A stretch of DNA of 19,346 nucleotides from positions 1 through 19,346 of the forward strand of contig JBARSV010000034.1 in NCBI GenBank assembly GCA_049644865.1. The letters run 5' to 3'. This stretch comes from JAPUDQ01 sp049644865. GTDB lineage: Bacteria > Patescibacteriota > Saccharimonadia > Saccharimonadales > Saccharimonadaceae. The notes beneath the pieces are model-generated. The model was given only the letters and a program-made list of their open reading frames with translations, did not search any database and had not been told where the DNA came from. A program made the position numbers and the translations under genes. Positions 6,093-15,209 of the stretch are shown piece by piece; position 1 is the first letter of the stretch, and every line of letters starts with the position of its first letter.

Positions 6093-7398
6093 TAATGAAG
6101 GTAAACTCATATGGGTCATATCCAATTTTCCTTATCTCAGTTCTTAACTCTTGATATCGTGAAATAACACTACCGCTTGCAAAAATCACAGAGTACTCAT
6201 TATCATGAGTACTCTCGATGTTGCGAGCAAGCGATATTGTGTCGCTTACAAATTTTTTCTCAAGCTGCCCGCTATAACCTATCTTAGCCGCCGATTGCTG
6301 GTTAACGTCTTTTGTTACAAGTGTGAGCCGACCACCGGCATCAAATAAATAATATCCATTATTCGTACTACTATAACTGGCAGTAACGGGATTCGATACC
6401 GAGTCGTTGATAGCAAGAGGCGACTCGAGCTGACCATTCTTGATACGGTATAAATATATACGCGACATTCCCGTATGGATAATAGTATTATTTTCTATAC
6501 GACCATCAAAATTCGGTATGAGGATTGATCTGTTTTTTGACGTTATATCAACACTAACGAGTGATTTTCTAACATTGTCGCTATCTCCTGGTACATCCAT
6601 AAAGTCAGTAAAGATAAGATGATTGTTACCGGACATTATTGCGTCAAAATCAATAATTGCACCTGGTGATGTTAATAAGTGTGGTATTAAGGTAGTTGTC
6701 TGACGCGTGGTAAGATCTTGCCTTTGTAGAGAGTAGTTGTCCCCATCACGATTGATATATGTAAGATTGTTATTCTCTAACCGTAATAATGTAATAAAAT
6801 TATTTCTCTGATCGTCTAAGAGACTTTGAAGTACTGTTTTTTTACCAGACCGATCAATATGTTCGACTGTCGCAGGTGTCATCACTACAACCCCACTCGG
6901 TTCAACTAGCGTTCTTGTAGAGAAACTCGAGGAATCAACAGGGCTAACCAAAGGCTTAACTACTCCGTCGGGAAACGACATATACCACACGATTTCCTGA
7001 AATGCTTGCTCAAACCCCGTGCCTTCATATTCGGGTTGGTTTATGTAGTCGCTATATGCTCGGTAGAGTGGTGTCCAGGGGTTTATTGCCGAGACGGTAA
7101 AGAGTATACCATTATCGAGCCAATACAATTGGGAAATGTTCTCAAGCAAGATAGTCTGGTCTGTTAGCAGTGGGTTTATTGATTGCGTGCGGAGATTGTA
7201 GCTAAGAAGTGTATTTCCATTATAATACCGGAAAGAACCATCCTTTATGATATCTGGGAAAAAGGCATTGTAGATGATGGGCGCACTGTTTGTAGCTGGC
7301 TGGGAATGGTAGGATACCCACCCGAGTACACCAAGCGACCCCAGAAAAGCAAACACAGAGATAACAAGGGAAACCGTGAGAATAATTTGTCGTTTCAT
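6064..7398 (-). CDS. Membrane-anchored surface protein of unknown function
   Basis: I do not recognise this 444-residue protein. An N-terminal hydrophobic segment (about 5-29, after MKRQ) acts as signal anchor, so the rest is probably outside the membrane. The body is rich in beta-prone, Tyr/Asn/Ser/Thr-containing stretches with repeated short strands separated by turns (for example LLSYNLRTQSINPLL and LTYINRDGDNYSLQRQ), reminiscent of a beta-propeller, though no clear WD or Kelch motif is visible. It is the last gene of the secretion operon. Its ATG overlaps the upstream stop as ATGA, implying translational coupling, with AGAGG about 11 nt before. Its 3' end overlaps recF on the other strand. 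It looks more A/T-rich than the core T4SS genes. It could be an adhesin or surface sensor linked to the machine. Confidence 0.8.
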   Translation of the reverse strand: MKRQIILTVSLVISVFAFLGSLGVLGWVSYHSQPATNSAPIIYNAFFPDIIKDGSFRYYNGNTLLSYNLRTQSINPLLTDQTILLENISQLYWLDNGILFTVSAINPWTPLYRAYSDYINQPEYEGTGFEQAFQEIVWYMSFPDGVVKPLVSPVDSSSFSTRTLVEPSGVVVMTPATVEHIDRSGKKTVLQSLLDDQRNNFITLLRLENNNLTYINRDGDNYSLQRQDLTTRQTTTLIPHLLTSPGAIIDFDAIMSGNNHLIFTDFMDVPGDSDNVRKSLVSVDITSKNRSILIPNFDGRIENNTIIHTGMSRIYLYRIKNGQLESPLAINDSVSNPVTASYSSTNNGYYLFDAGGRLTLVTKDVNQQSAAKIGYSGQLEKKFVSDTISLARNIESTHDNEYSVIFASGSVISRYQELRTEIRKIGYDPYEFTFIITPGRAVTY

Positions 7399-7841
7399 GA
7401 TTTTGGCTGCCTCTTCGTGATGCTTATGTCATAATACCGGTTTGTTTGATTGGTGACTGAAACCGAAACATCGAGGATTGTAGAGCTTGGCCATAATTGT
7501 ACCGAAAAGCTAGTTGTGTTGCCGGTGCCACCTGGACCGTCGATAATTTCACCTTCGCGATCAAGTAGCCCAGTGAGTTCATAGTTTTTTGCATAGATTT
7601 GGTTGCAGATCATCGCATACAATGTTGGTAGTTGATTACGGAGGATTACATAATTACTTAAATATAACCAACAACCGTCATCCCCATTTTCATCGACAAG
7701 ATGGTTGCGCGGGGACGGCTGGCTGGCATCATAAGGCTTTTCGGGAGCAGCGGCTTGGAATATTGTATACCAAACAAAACTTGTCAGTATCATCATAAGC
7801 ACAATACTGGCCAGTTTGATGAGTGGTGATAGAGTGATCAT
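7395..7841 (-). CDS. Small single-pass membrane protein of unknown function
   Basis: This 148-residue protein has one hydrophobic segment (about 8-29) and then a polar, probably extracytoplasmic domain with two Cys (CWLYLSNYVILRNQ... and MICNQIY), which could form a disulfide. I recognise no family. The start is clear: AGAAAGGA lies 7 nt before the ATG. The stop overlaps the next gene's start by 4 bp (ATGA). Its position between a secreted wall hydrolase and a surface protein suggests an accessory subunit of the same envelope complex. A pilin-like protein was considered, but there is no type IV prepilin processing motif. Confidence 0.78.
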   Translation of the reverse strand: MITLSPLIKLASIVLMMILTSFVWYTIFQAAAPEKPYDASQPSPRNHLVDENGDDGCWLYLSNYVILRNQLPTLYAMICNQIYAKNYELTGLLDREGEIIDGPGGTGNTTSFSVQLWPSSTILDVSVSVTNQTNRYYDISITKRQPKS

Positions 7842-7853
7842 TATATATCCTTT

Positions 7854-9122
7854 CTAACAACGGTTACTTAGCCCAGAGGTATCCCAATGCCAGTTTTCAT
7901 ATGTATACTGTTTAATACCAAGTGCGGGTGCATTATCACGTAGGAACAACCACCGTGGGTCGTTCGATGTTGACCGCAAGGCACAACTTGACGTGCTCGT
8001 GCCTTTATGGCGATCAACGAGGCTAAAATCAATCGCGATGCCAATTTGGTGCATTGACTGACCAGGTTTTGCGCACGCATCACCATTACCCGTACCGCCG
8101 CATGAATCATTTAGTCTGAACGACGAGCTAGCAGTTAAATGCCTACCAGCTGCGTTTGCAAGCTCGCCAAGTTTTTGAAACTGAGCCGCTACAGCCGCAT
8201 TGACAGTGGCATTGCTAATAGTTCCCAGGGTACAAAGGTGGATTGTTGGGTAAGGAGTTGGCGACAAAGAGCCAGCATATTTGGTTTTGACTATGCCAGC
8301 ATCAGTCGTCCCCGTTGGGCATGGTATATTTTGGTCATTATATGCACCCGAAGGCGACGTAGTGGAACTGGTGGCGGTACCAGCATTACCTGTGGCACCA
8401 CTCGTAACACCACTTGCGTCAGGACACCCATCACTAGGTATGCTAGTGGTGGTGGGTGTCGCGCTGGTACCACCTGTGGGTGGCGTGATGCCGCTAAACT
8501 GTTGTAAGGCCTGATTAGCAAGTGGCAAACGCTTGGACATCTCTGTGTTAAAACACGCTGCTGCGCCGCTACCGACACAGGGTATCTCATAGCGCTCAAG
8601 TATGATACGCGTCGCGCTCTCAACAGTAGTTGTTGCACGAAGTGCTGCTAGTACGCTACTATACGGCCCAGTCAACTCGCCCCATAAGTACGGTAGCTGT
8701 ACGGCGATGGTATCGTATCCTGACAGGGCTTGCAACTTTGTTTTACGCCCGCCAAGCCACTGGGCAATACCATAGGCCCCGCTGGGGTTGAGTGCGGTCG
8801 GGTTCATACCCGATTCCCACATAAGGTTACCAATAACACCCGCAGCTTGCTGGGGTGTGAGGCCATTACCAATAAGGAATGTGTATGCGGTTTGGGCATT
8901 GGAGCTACTGGCGACAACTGGGACGGTGGGTGTTGGGGCGGCGGATGAGTCTGGGGTAACACAATTTACTTCAGACGCTTCGTGATCATAATTATTGATA
9001 CCACTATGAGTATAAAAATCCCGCAACGTATAGGCGAACACGCTTGTCGTGGTCAGACTAGCGCAGATGATAACCAATATGCCAAGCACTGTTTTCGACG
9101 GTATCGTGACACGATAGCTCAC
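7854..9122 (-). CDS. Secreted two-domain peptidoglycan hydrolase (phage-type lysozyme + VanY-like D,D-carboxypeptidase)
   Basis: A signal peptide (1-30, ending SVFA) is followed by a linker and a phage-tail-lysozyme domain at about 74-190. The motif LTPQQAAGVIGNLMWESGMNP carries the likely catalytic Glu103, and GAYGIAQWLGGRK is typical of the family. A long Ser/Thr/Gly/Pro linker leads to a C-terminal M15 (LAS) peptidase domain. MHQIGIAID supplies zinc ligands His358 and Asp365, and ENWHW supplies the catalytic Glu409 and ligand His412, so all key residues are present. The protein should cut glycan strands and stem peptides in the wall. The start is GTG overlapping the upstream TGA (GTGA), so it is coupled to the large upstream gene. 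Single-domain VirB1-like transglycosylases usually fill this role in type IV systems. The fusion may open its own wall or that of a Gram-positive host. Confidence 0.88.
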   Translation of the reverse strand: MSYRVTIPSKTVLGILVIICASLTTTSVFAYTLRDFYTHSGINNYDHEASEVNCVTPDSSAAPTPTVPVVASSSNAQTAYTFLIGNGLTPQQAAGVIGNLMWESGMNPTALNPSGAYGIAQWLGGRKTKLQALSGYDTIAVQLPYLWGELTGPYSSVLAALRATTTVESATRIILERYEIPCVGSGAAACFNTEMSKRLPLANQALQQFSGITPPTGGTSATPTTTSIPSDGCPDASGVTSGATGNAGTATSSTTSPSGAYNDQNIPCPTGTTDAGIVKTKYAGSLSPTPYPTIHLCTLGTISNATVNAAVAAQFQKLGELANAAGRHLTASSSFRLNDSCGGTGNGDACAKPGQSMHQIGIAIDFSLVDRHKGTSTSSCALRSTSNDPRWLFLRDNAPALGIKQYTYENWHWDTSGLSNRC

Positions 9123-12100
9123 GGCTTAACCCCGAGATGATTATGATCGCAACCATCTTCTATCTCACGGAACCCTGCAGGTATCGTGACCGACCCACTC
9201 GGGCGGCACTGCCGTTGTCCGACCTGGCTGCCAGCGGGCATAGTCGGTAGTAATTCATTTAAGAAAGCAATATCTTTAGCGGTGCCACCTGTCGACTTAA
9301 CCCCGTCGACAATCCCAATATCAACAGCGTGCCCACCGCCACTGACCCAGTGATAGCTCGTACTCGAAGTAAAAACACCCGTACATAGACGATTAAGCGA
9401 AGTAATGTATATAGTGTGATTTTTGGCGGCGGTGGCAATCAGCACAAGGATGTTATGATCAATGTTGCAAGAGAAATTACCATCAGCGTAGGCTTTGATT
9501 TGATTTATGTATCGAGAATCACCCGTAACTTTGCCCGTAGCAAGGATTTGTTTGGCTAGCTCTTGGTCGCTACCGGTAGCGGGAACTGTTGGCTGGGCTG
9601 GTGTGCCGCCATCTGGGATCGATGGTGTGCCAATTCCTCCGCCGCCAAATGCTTGGATCTCTCCCTGACCAACATCAATTGACGTACTACCCTGGCTATA
9701 GGGATCTATTAACCCGCTACCATTCGGTACTTTATTACCTTGGCCGCTAGCACAAAAATTGCCATATAGGGGTAGAATGGGATCAGTGCAATTGTCGCTA
9801 CCGAGCTTGTCTGTACCAGCTGCCTCAAGACCGTCCTCGATGTTGCGGTCCTTGACGTACAACTGGTAGTAGCGATGAGCCTGCTCGCTATCACACTGAT
9901 TAGGGCCGACACTGCATGGATCGGTGTCTGAGCACATATCAGTCTGGGTGATCGGTATCAATACAATAGGGTCAAATTGCGGCTGGAGATACTGTTGATA
10001 GATCGGCGTAACAATCGGGTGAGTATTGCGTATGCAGGTAGCGTACCACGTAGCGAAAGCTAAACCGCCCATGCTTGGTACTCGACTCGAGTACTTATCC
10101 AATCTATTCCCATGATCTATGAAGTCCCAGCTATGGGCATCGGGCATACAATTAGGTGCGGCGTTATCGTCTGGAGAATGGAGCATCATGGCTGCGCAGT
10201 AACTATTCTTAAATAGTTTTGCCGCGCCGGCGATCGGTTCGTAGGTGACAGTATGCATCGGGACGCATGTTGCGAGCGGTCGGTTCTGGCAGCGTTGTAT
10301 CCACACATCCAGATCACCGTAAAAAACCTGCTCAGTGATCTTGTTGTCGGTTTCGAAGATAGTGTTTTGTTGTATCAACGTATCAAGAATATTTTCTGGG
10401 TTATATTGGTCGCTCGTGATTTCACTTCTATCTTGTGCCTGGATGGGTGCGCAGTTATAGTCAGTATAGAGTTGAAGTTCGGCGTAGTCAGGATCATCGC
10501 ATAACGTGCCCAAGTACTTGTCGACATAAGGGTCTTTTGCGCCGACGCTGCGCGAGAAAATAGAGGCAATGGTTGCAGGTGACCCTTGAGTAATTGACCA
10601 TAGATTTGTCATGACGCCGCCAATGTTGCCTTGTGACACGGCACCGCTAAGTGGTAGCAGCTTGACGGCTAGCTGTTGCAAAGCTTTATCGCGCTCGGCT
10701 GCAGGGTTGCTAATTGCTTCGGCCGCAGCAATCACTTGGGAACTCTCATCGGCCTGTTCGTCGATGTTTCGAAATTCCTCTTGCTTGATTGTCCGGTTGC
10801 CGCCACCACGTCCTTGTTGTGACCCAAAGGAACCCATACCCGAGGTATATGCATTACCAACAGCGTAGCTACCCTCGATATCCTTTTCAATGTCGGGGAC
10901 AACCGTTCCAAGGAGGTAGTTTATCATTTGGGGCATGAGCCACTCTAGTAGCTTTGCGCCGCCGAAGAATACTAAACCAGTTGCAACTACCTTACCAGCG
11001 AGACCTAGCCAGGTTTTAGAGCTCACGAAGTCAAGCAATGTAGTAATAATTTGACCGGCTGGTGTTCGAATACCACTACTCTGACACACTTGTTCTATTG
11101 CCCTCACAATGCCGTTCGATGAGATTCCGGCTAGCATACCCAGTGCAGGTGTACCGGTTGCAAATCGCAGTAAGCCATCGATTGATTTGTAACCACCCTG
11201 AGTGGCAAGCGTATAACCATCAGAATCACTGGCGGTTTTACCCTTGCTTAAGGGGTCCGCGCTCTCCTTCGTAAAAGCGTTGCCAATCCCTGCCGGTTGT
11301 TCCCACTCGGGCATATCACCGGCTTTTGTCTGATCGATAACCGAAGCGATTGTGCCGGAAAATTGTATAAGCGAAGCTACCTTTACTGTCTTAGCCAGAA
11401 TCGACATCTGGTAGATGAGTTCGGTTGCAACACAGCCACCTCCAAGGCTCGCTAGTTTTGCTGCCATTGCGCCACTTGCAGACTGAACAGCCGCCTTGAA
11501 CTCTGATGGGTTTAAACCATCACTTGCAAGAGCTGCCCTATCGATATCAGCAGCAGCTTCTTCAATGATAGCCCTAGTATCATCATCAGTATTGCCTGAC
11601 GCTTTAGTAAGACTCGACCCGCGTTGGAGCATCTTTTTTCGAAAAGCCTTTATGAATTCTGCGAGGCTCTTTGCACGGCCGACGGCATACTTACGCAAGA
11701 CATTGTATTTATAATAGCGATGAACGCCTTGTATACCTCGCCAGTTGAGCGCACGGGTAGTGATAGTTGTATCATTCATGGCTGACAAAAATTGCGGTAT
11801 TTTGCTATAGCTATTTCGAAACTCTGAGGCGCTGACGGTAATCTCTTTACCAAACGTGTCGCGATACCGAAATTGACTCACGCTGTAACGAGCTTTGCCA
11901 TCGATTTCACCAATCTTTTTATAGTCGCCATCACGAACGAGGTTTTCCTTCTTCATTTTATCGAGTTCTGCTTGCGTGAGACCAGACTTAAGGCGACATT
12001 TGGCTGAGCTAGTGAGACGACAGGCTGTTGAGGAGAACGCATTGTAAAATCGGTACTTGCCGATCACGCTAATGCGTCGATGATTGCTATCGCGCATAAA

Positions 12101-12445
12101 CTTGTCCGCCCAATCAGTAATATTTTCTTTGATCCCGACTATCACCCCGAATGGAGACAAGACCGACATTCCGAAATAGCCACCAATTAATATGCCGCCA
12201 ATACCTCCGATAGCACCGACACGACGATTAAAAATTTTGCCCCAACCACTACTGCTCGACCTTGATAATGAGGCGGTGGACTGAAAGGGCTCATAGTTAA
12301 GTGGATTCTCCTCTGCTTGTCTGGCCTGTTGTTCAGCATCTTCATACGATGGACCATCTTCGCTACGAGCAGAATCCGACGGATAAAAAATCCTATCAGA
12401 ATTAGTTTGTCCGGGGTTGTATGAATCGGCGTCTGGTTCTGACAT
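9119..12445 (-). CDS. Large T4SS-operon membrane protein with a C-terminal LAS-type peptidase-like domain
   Basis: The ATG at 12445 is chosen because GAGGAGG lies just upstream; a longer frame would overlap virB4. This gives 1108 residues. A Ser/Glu-rich N-terminal tail is followed by a Gly-rich membrane segment (about 75-105), further hydrophobic stretches near 330-365 and 475-510, and a Cys-rich region (about 648-898), which implies an oxidised extracytoplasmic domain. The C-terminal domain (about 960-1108) has ITSLNR, then SYHWVSGGGHAVDIG with His1032, His1039 and Asp1042, and ends CDHNHLG with Asp1100, His1101 and His1103. This H...D / HxH pattern fits zinc D,D-peptidases of the LAS fold, although the spacing differs from VanY-type proteins. 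It lies between virB4 and the secreted hydrolase. I infer a scaffold spanning membrane and wall, with a peptidase tip. The central part is unrecognised. Confidence 0.85.
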   Translation of the reverse strand: MSEPDADSYNPGQTNSDRIFYPSDSARSEDGPSYEDAEQQARQAEENPLNYEPFQSTASLSRSSSSGWGKIFNRRVGAIGGIGGILIGGYFGMSVLSPFGVIVGIKENITDWADKFMRDSNHRRISVIGKYRFYNAFSSTACRLTSSAKCRLKSGLTQAELDKMKKENLVRDGDYKKIGEIDGKARYSVSQFRYRDTFGKEITVSASEFRNSYSKIPQFLSAMNDTTITTRALNWRGIQGVHRYYKYNVLRKYAVGRAKSLAEFIKAFRKKMLQRGSSLTKASGNTDDDTRAIIEEAAADIDRAALASDGLNPSEFKAAVQSASGAMAAKLASLGGGCVATELIYQMSILAKTVKVASLIQFSGTIASVIDQTKAGDMPEWEQPAGIGNAFTKESADPLSKGKTASDSDGYTLATQGGYKSIDGLLRFATGTPALGMLAGISSNGIVRAIEQVCQSSGIRTPAGQIITTLLDFVSSKTWLGLAGKVVATGLVFFGGAKLLEWLMPQMINYLLGTVVPDIEKDIEGSYAVGNAYTSGMGSFGSQQGRGGGNRTIKQEEFRNIDEQADESSQVIAAAEAISNPAAERDKALQQLAVKLLPLSGAVSQGNIGGVMTNLWSITQGSPATIASIFSRSVGAKDPYVDKYLGTLCDDPDYAELQLYTDYNCAPIQAQDRSEITSDQYNPENILDTLIQQNTIFETDNKITEQVFYGDLDVWIQRCQNRPLATCVPMHTVTYEPIAGAAKLFKNSYCAAMMLHSPDDNAAPNCMPDAHSWDFIDHGNRLDKYSSRVPSMGGLAFATWYATCIRNTHPIVTPIYQQYLQPQFDPIVLIPITQTDMCSDTDPCSVGPNQCDSEQAHRYYQLYVKDRNIEDGLEAAGTDKLGSDNCTDPILPLYGNFCASGQGNKVPNGSGLIDPYSQGSTSIDVGQGEIQAFGGGGIGTPSIPDGGTPAQPTVPATGSDQELAKQILATGKVTGDSRYINQIKAYADGNFSCNIDHNILVLIATAAKNHTIYITSLNRLCTGVFTSSTSYHWVSGGGHAVDIGIVDGVKSTGGTAKDIAFLNELLPTMPAGSQVGQRQCRPSGSVTIPAGFREIEDGCDHNHLGVKP

Positions 12446-12458
12446 ATGCCTCCTCGCG

Positions 12459-14393
12459 CTATGGCTCGGCCTGTGGCCCTGGTTGTGATTGCTGCTGTGT
12501 GCCACTGCCGTAGGTCTCAACTTGTTCGGCAGCGCGTGCAGCATCCTGTTGTCGTTGCATGGCGGCAAGTTGCTGCGGGTTGGTAGTAATGAGACTTTGC
12601 TCGGTCGGGCTGGCGATTACCTGTATATGCACGTGACTGGCTCCAGCGAAAAATAGTCCTTGCCCAACTGGGAAGCTAGAAAGCCGTTTCTTCTCTTCAT
12701 CAGTCATCTTGAAAACATCTCCTAGCACATCGACTGCGCTTGACGACTGCTTAAGAAGAACCTGCATACTAGAGTTAGCGACGATAGCTCGACCCATCTT
12801 ACTGCCCATGAAATCCTCAACGTCTTGCGTAATAGTAGTCAGGCCCAGAAAGTATTTGCGAGCTCTCTTGGCGAGACTAAATAAGAAATTAGCTGAATCA
12901 TCGTACTTCATAAGTTGCCAGGCTTCGTCAACAACAAGCATACGCTTTTTTCGGACGGCCCGAACGCGATTCCATATATGGCTCAACACGATATACATCG
13001 CAACTGGTCGTAACTCGTCCTCGAGATCGCGAATGTTAAATACTACCATAGTATTGTTTATATCGATATTACTTTGTTGTGAAAAGATACCCGCGAAGGT
13101 ACCCGTCGTGTATTTGCGCAATCGTTGTGCCAGCATCGGCCCGCTGCCGCCCATATGTAGCATGGCTTCATACAAATCATAGATTGTCGGAGGCACCGTC
13201 CCATGGGTAAGGGGGTCACTGGTAATACCGGCACGTGCGTACGTGTCAATGAGTGCTTGGTCGAGGTCGGCTTCCTCATTAGGGCCGAGAGTGGCACTGG
13301 TCATGACGCCAGAGCTATTGAACTGAGCCCCGCCAAGCATTAACCGCAATAGACCATGGAGAGTGACGAGGTTGGAGCGTAGTGCATCATCAGCATCTTC
13401 GGCGTCGGTGACATGTGGTAAATCAAAGGGATTAATTCGCACATCGGAGTTGAGGCTAAGGCGAATATAGCTACCACCAACAGCCTCGGCAAGACGCTGA
13501 TACTCGTTTTCAGGGTCGATGATCAGTATATCTGCACCCATCATCATGGTTCGCAGGGCCTCTAACTTCACGGTAAACGACTTACCTGCACCAGACTTGG
13601 CAAAGACAACCATATTGGCGTTTTCGAGTGAGAAACGGTCAAAAATGACGAGACCGTTATTGTGCATATTGATACCATACAGTACGCCCTTTTCCTGGGT
13701 CAGATCAGCACTAGTAAATGGGAAGCTGGTGCTGACAGCACCTGTGTCCATGTTGCGGCGAACCTGAAGCTGATCGGACATTTGAGGGATAGTACTGTTA
13801 AGAGCTTGCTCTTGCTGAGAACTGGCGACTTTACTCATAACGAGCTGTTGGCCCAATACAGTTTCGATCTTATGTTGCACAAAACTCAGTTCGTCAAGAC
13901 TGTCGGCGTAGAGCGTAATATACAGCCCATACCGAAAGAACCGTTCGGCACCAACTTGGAGCTTGTCGCGTAGCTCCTCAGCATCAGCAATTGCCGCTTC
14001 GAGGGCTGGATCACGCACCTTATGGTGTTCGGCGTCCATTGTCTCGTTAGCTTCCATCTGAGCAACCTTTTTGCGGAGGTTTTTGAGAACGATCTGGCTA
14101 TCAACAGGATAAATAAACATACTGACATCGATTACCTCATCCATATTGATGATACTACTCAACCAGCCGGTGTATATCTGGCGTGGATAGCCAAAGACAT
14201 AAATAGTCCGGCCATATTTGGTGCCAAGGCGAAAATAGCCAGCCTGAATTTCTAGGCTACTCGGCGCAATCGTGTCGCGAAGCGTGGTGATACCCTTGAG
14301 AAACTCTTCTTCAACCTCACGTTCCTCAAGTGCACGCTGTGCTTCAGCTGCCGATAGTGCTTTGCTCCCTGCTTTCCTCCCAAAGAGTCCCAT
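12459..14393 (-). CDS. virB4: VirB4/TraE-family type IV secretion ATPase
   Basis: VirB4 ATPases power assembly and transport in type IV secretion systems from the cytoplasmic side of the inner membrane. In this 644-residue protein an N-terminal VirB4-type domain (about 45-230; YGRTIYVFGYPRQIYTGWLS) precedes a RecA-like motor. Walker A is AKSGAGKSFTVK with Lys271. IIDPENEY follows near 291-298. Walker B is MLVVDEAW with Asp489/Glu490, and TTITQDVEDFM follows. The C-terminal tail is Gln/Pro-rich and probably disordered. The start overlaps the upstream stop (TAATG), with GGAGAGG about 9 nt before. All catalytic residues are intact, so it should be an active motor. It is the only obvious energy source of the operon; no VirB11 or VirD4 is seen. 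Confidence 0.94.
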   Translation of the reverse strand: MGLFGRKAGSKALSAAEAQRALEEREVEEEFLKGITTLRDTIAPSSLEIQAGYFRLGTKYGRTIYVFGYPRQIYTGWLSSIINMDEVIDVSMFIYPVDSQIVLKNLRKKVAQMEANETMDAEHHKVRDPALEAAIADAEELRDKLQVGAERFFRYGLYITLYADSLDELSFVQHKIETVLGQQLVMSKVASSQQEQALNSTIPQMSDQLQVRRNMDTGAVSTSFPFTSADLTQEKGVLYGINMHNNGLVIFDRFSLENANMVVFAKSGAGKSFTVKLEALRTMMMGADILIIDPENEYQRLAEAVGGSYIRLSLNSDVRINPFDLPHVTDAEDADDALRSNLVTLHGLLRLMLGGAQFNSSGVMTSATLGPNEEADLDQALIDTYARAGITSDPLTHGTVPPTIYDLYEAMLHMGGSGPMLAQRLRKYTTGTFAGIFSQQSNIDINNTMVVFNIRDLEDELRPVAMYIVLSHIWNRVRAVRKKRMLVVDEAWQLMKYDDSANFLFSLAKRARKYFLGLTTITQDVEDFMGSKMGRAIVANSSMQVLLKQSSSAVDVLGDVFKMTDEEKKRLSSFPVGQGLFFAGASHVHIQVIASPTEQSLITTNPQQLAAMQRQQDAARAAEQVETYGSGTQQQSQPGPQAEP

Positions 14394-15181
14394 TAGTCAG
14401 TTTCCTCTCCACTATTTGGCAGGGGGGTACTACCCTCTCCTTGGGTAACAAAACTTCCCTCTATGTCGGTATAATCTTTGAGTGGTTGCCGAACGGCAGT
14501 GTCAGGATTGTAGGAGTTGTAGAACAGAGAGGCAAGTTCTTTAGTGTTGAGCTGCTTGGTACGTACACCCATTTGTATCAAACCGTTACTAACCAGCCCG
14601 ACTCGATTGGCAATCTCTTCCTTCCCCTTATCGTAGGTTGAACGATCGATATGGATATAGGTCTGCTTGTCGGGGTGCAAGACGCTTGAAAAAATATTTT
14701 TACTGGTATTAAGAGCGGTATTGACATCGCCACCCGGATAATACGGCACCACCACATAAAATTGCTTGTCCATAATGTTTGCTTCCTGACTCAACGCTTG
14801 AATAAATGCCATGTAGTCATCCATCAACACGCCGAGCAGCATATTATCCTGGTCACGGCGAATGCGGCTAAGCCGTCCGAGGTACGGTCCGATATCAACC
14901 CGCTGCGAACGTATCAATACCTGTATCGGAAAATACAGCGAGTTCAAAAATCCCTGGTATCCGTACTCAACGCTTTCGCGTTCGCGTTGGCTCATTAGGT
15001 CAAAATTGATCGATTCACATTGCACGACTGCGCGAAAACCGCCATCGTTCATAATAGCCATATTTTCACGAACCTCCGATACAAGCAAGGTATTTTGCGT
15101 ACTATTAGGATTACGCAACCGCGGTGTGGTGCTCGTTTTTTTTGCCTGAGGTGACATTGTTGGTTGTTGCTGAGGCTGCAT
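14393..15181 (-). CDS. TraC-like protein of the PrgI/VirB4 secretion cluster
   Basis: This 262-residue protein (268 if the GTG at 15199 is used) resembles the TraC-like proteins that sit between PrgI and VirB4 in Gram-positive and CPR conjugation-type clusters. That domain is related to the VirB4 N-terminal region. Telling segments are GGFRAVVQCESINFDLMSQRE, then GFLNSLYFPIQVLIRSQRVD, and later FYVVVPYY. There is no Walker motif or membrane segment, so it is cytoplasmic and probably docks the ATPase onto PrgI. The ATG was preferred because the only good AGAGAGG site touches the GTG with no spacing, but the choice is uncertain. Its stop overlaps the virB4 start. Confidence 0.82.
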   Translation of the reverse strand: MQPQQQPTMSPQAKKTSTTPRLRNPNSTQNTLLVSEVRENMAIMNDGGFRAVVQCESINFDLMSQRERESVEYGYQGFLNSLYFPIQVLIRSQRVDIGPYLGRLSRIRRDQDNMLLGVLMDDYMAFIQALSQEANIMDKQFYVVVPYYPGGDVNTALNTSKNIFSSVLHPDKQTYIHIDRSTYDKGKEEIANRVGLVSNGLIQMGVRTKQLNTKELASLFYNSYNPDTAVRQPLKDYTDIEGSFVTQGEGSTPLPNSGEETD

Positions 15182-15209
15182 GATTATCGGCCTACCCACC
15201 CTCTCTTTA

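Noticed and set aside
8139..8985. Plus-strand frames opposite the lysozyme-carboxypeptidase gene
   Set aside because: They are antisense to Ser/Thr/Gly linker codons, which read as open Val/Gly/Cys-rich frames on the other strand. The minus-strand gene has full catalytic motifs.
12446..12568. 41-residue N-terminal extension of the large T4SS protein into virB4
   Set aside because: A strong GAGGAGG site lies right before the ATG at 12445, and the extension lies over the virB4 C-terminal codons and is low in plausibility (His/Pro/Asn-rich).
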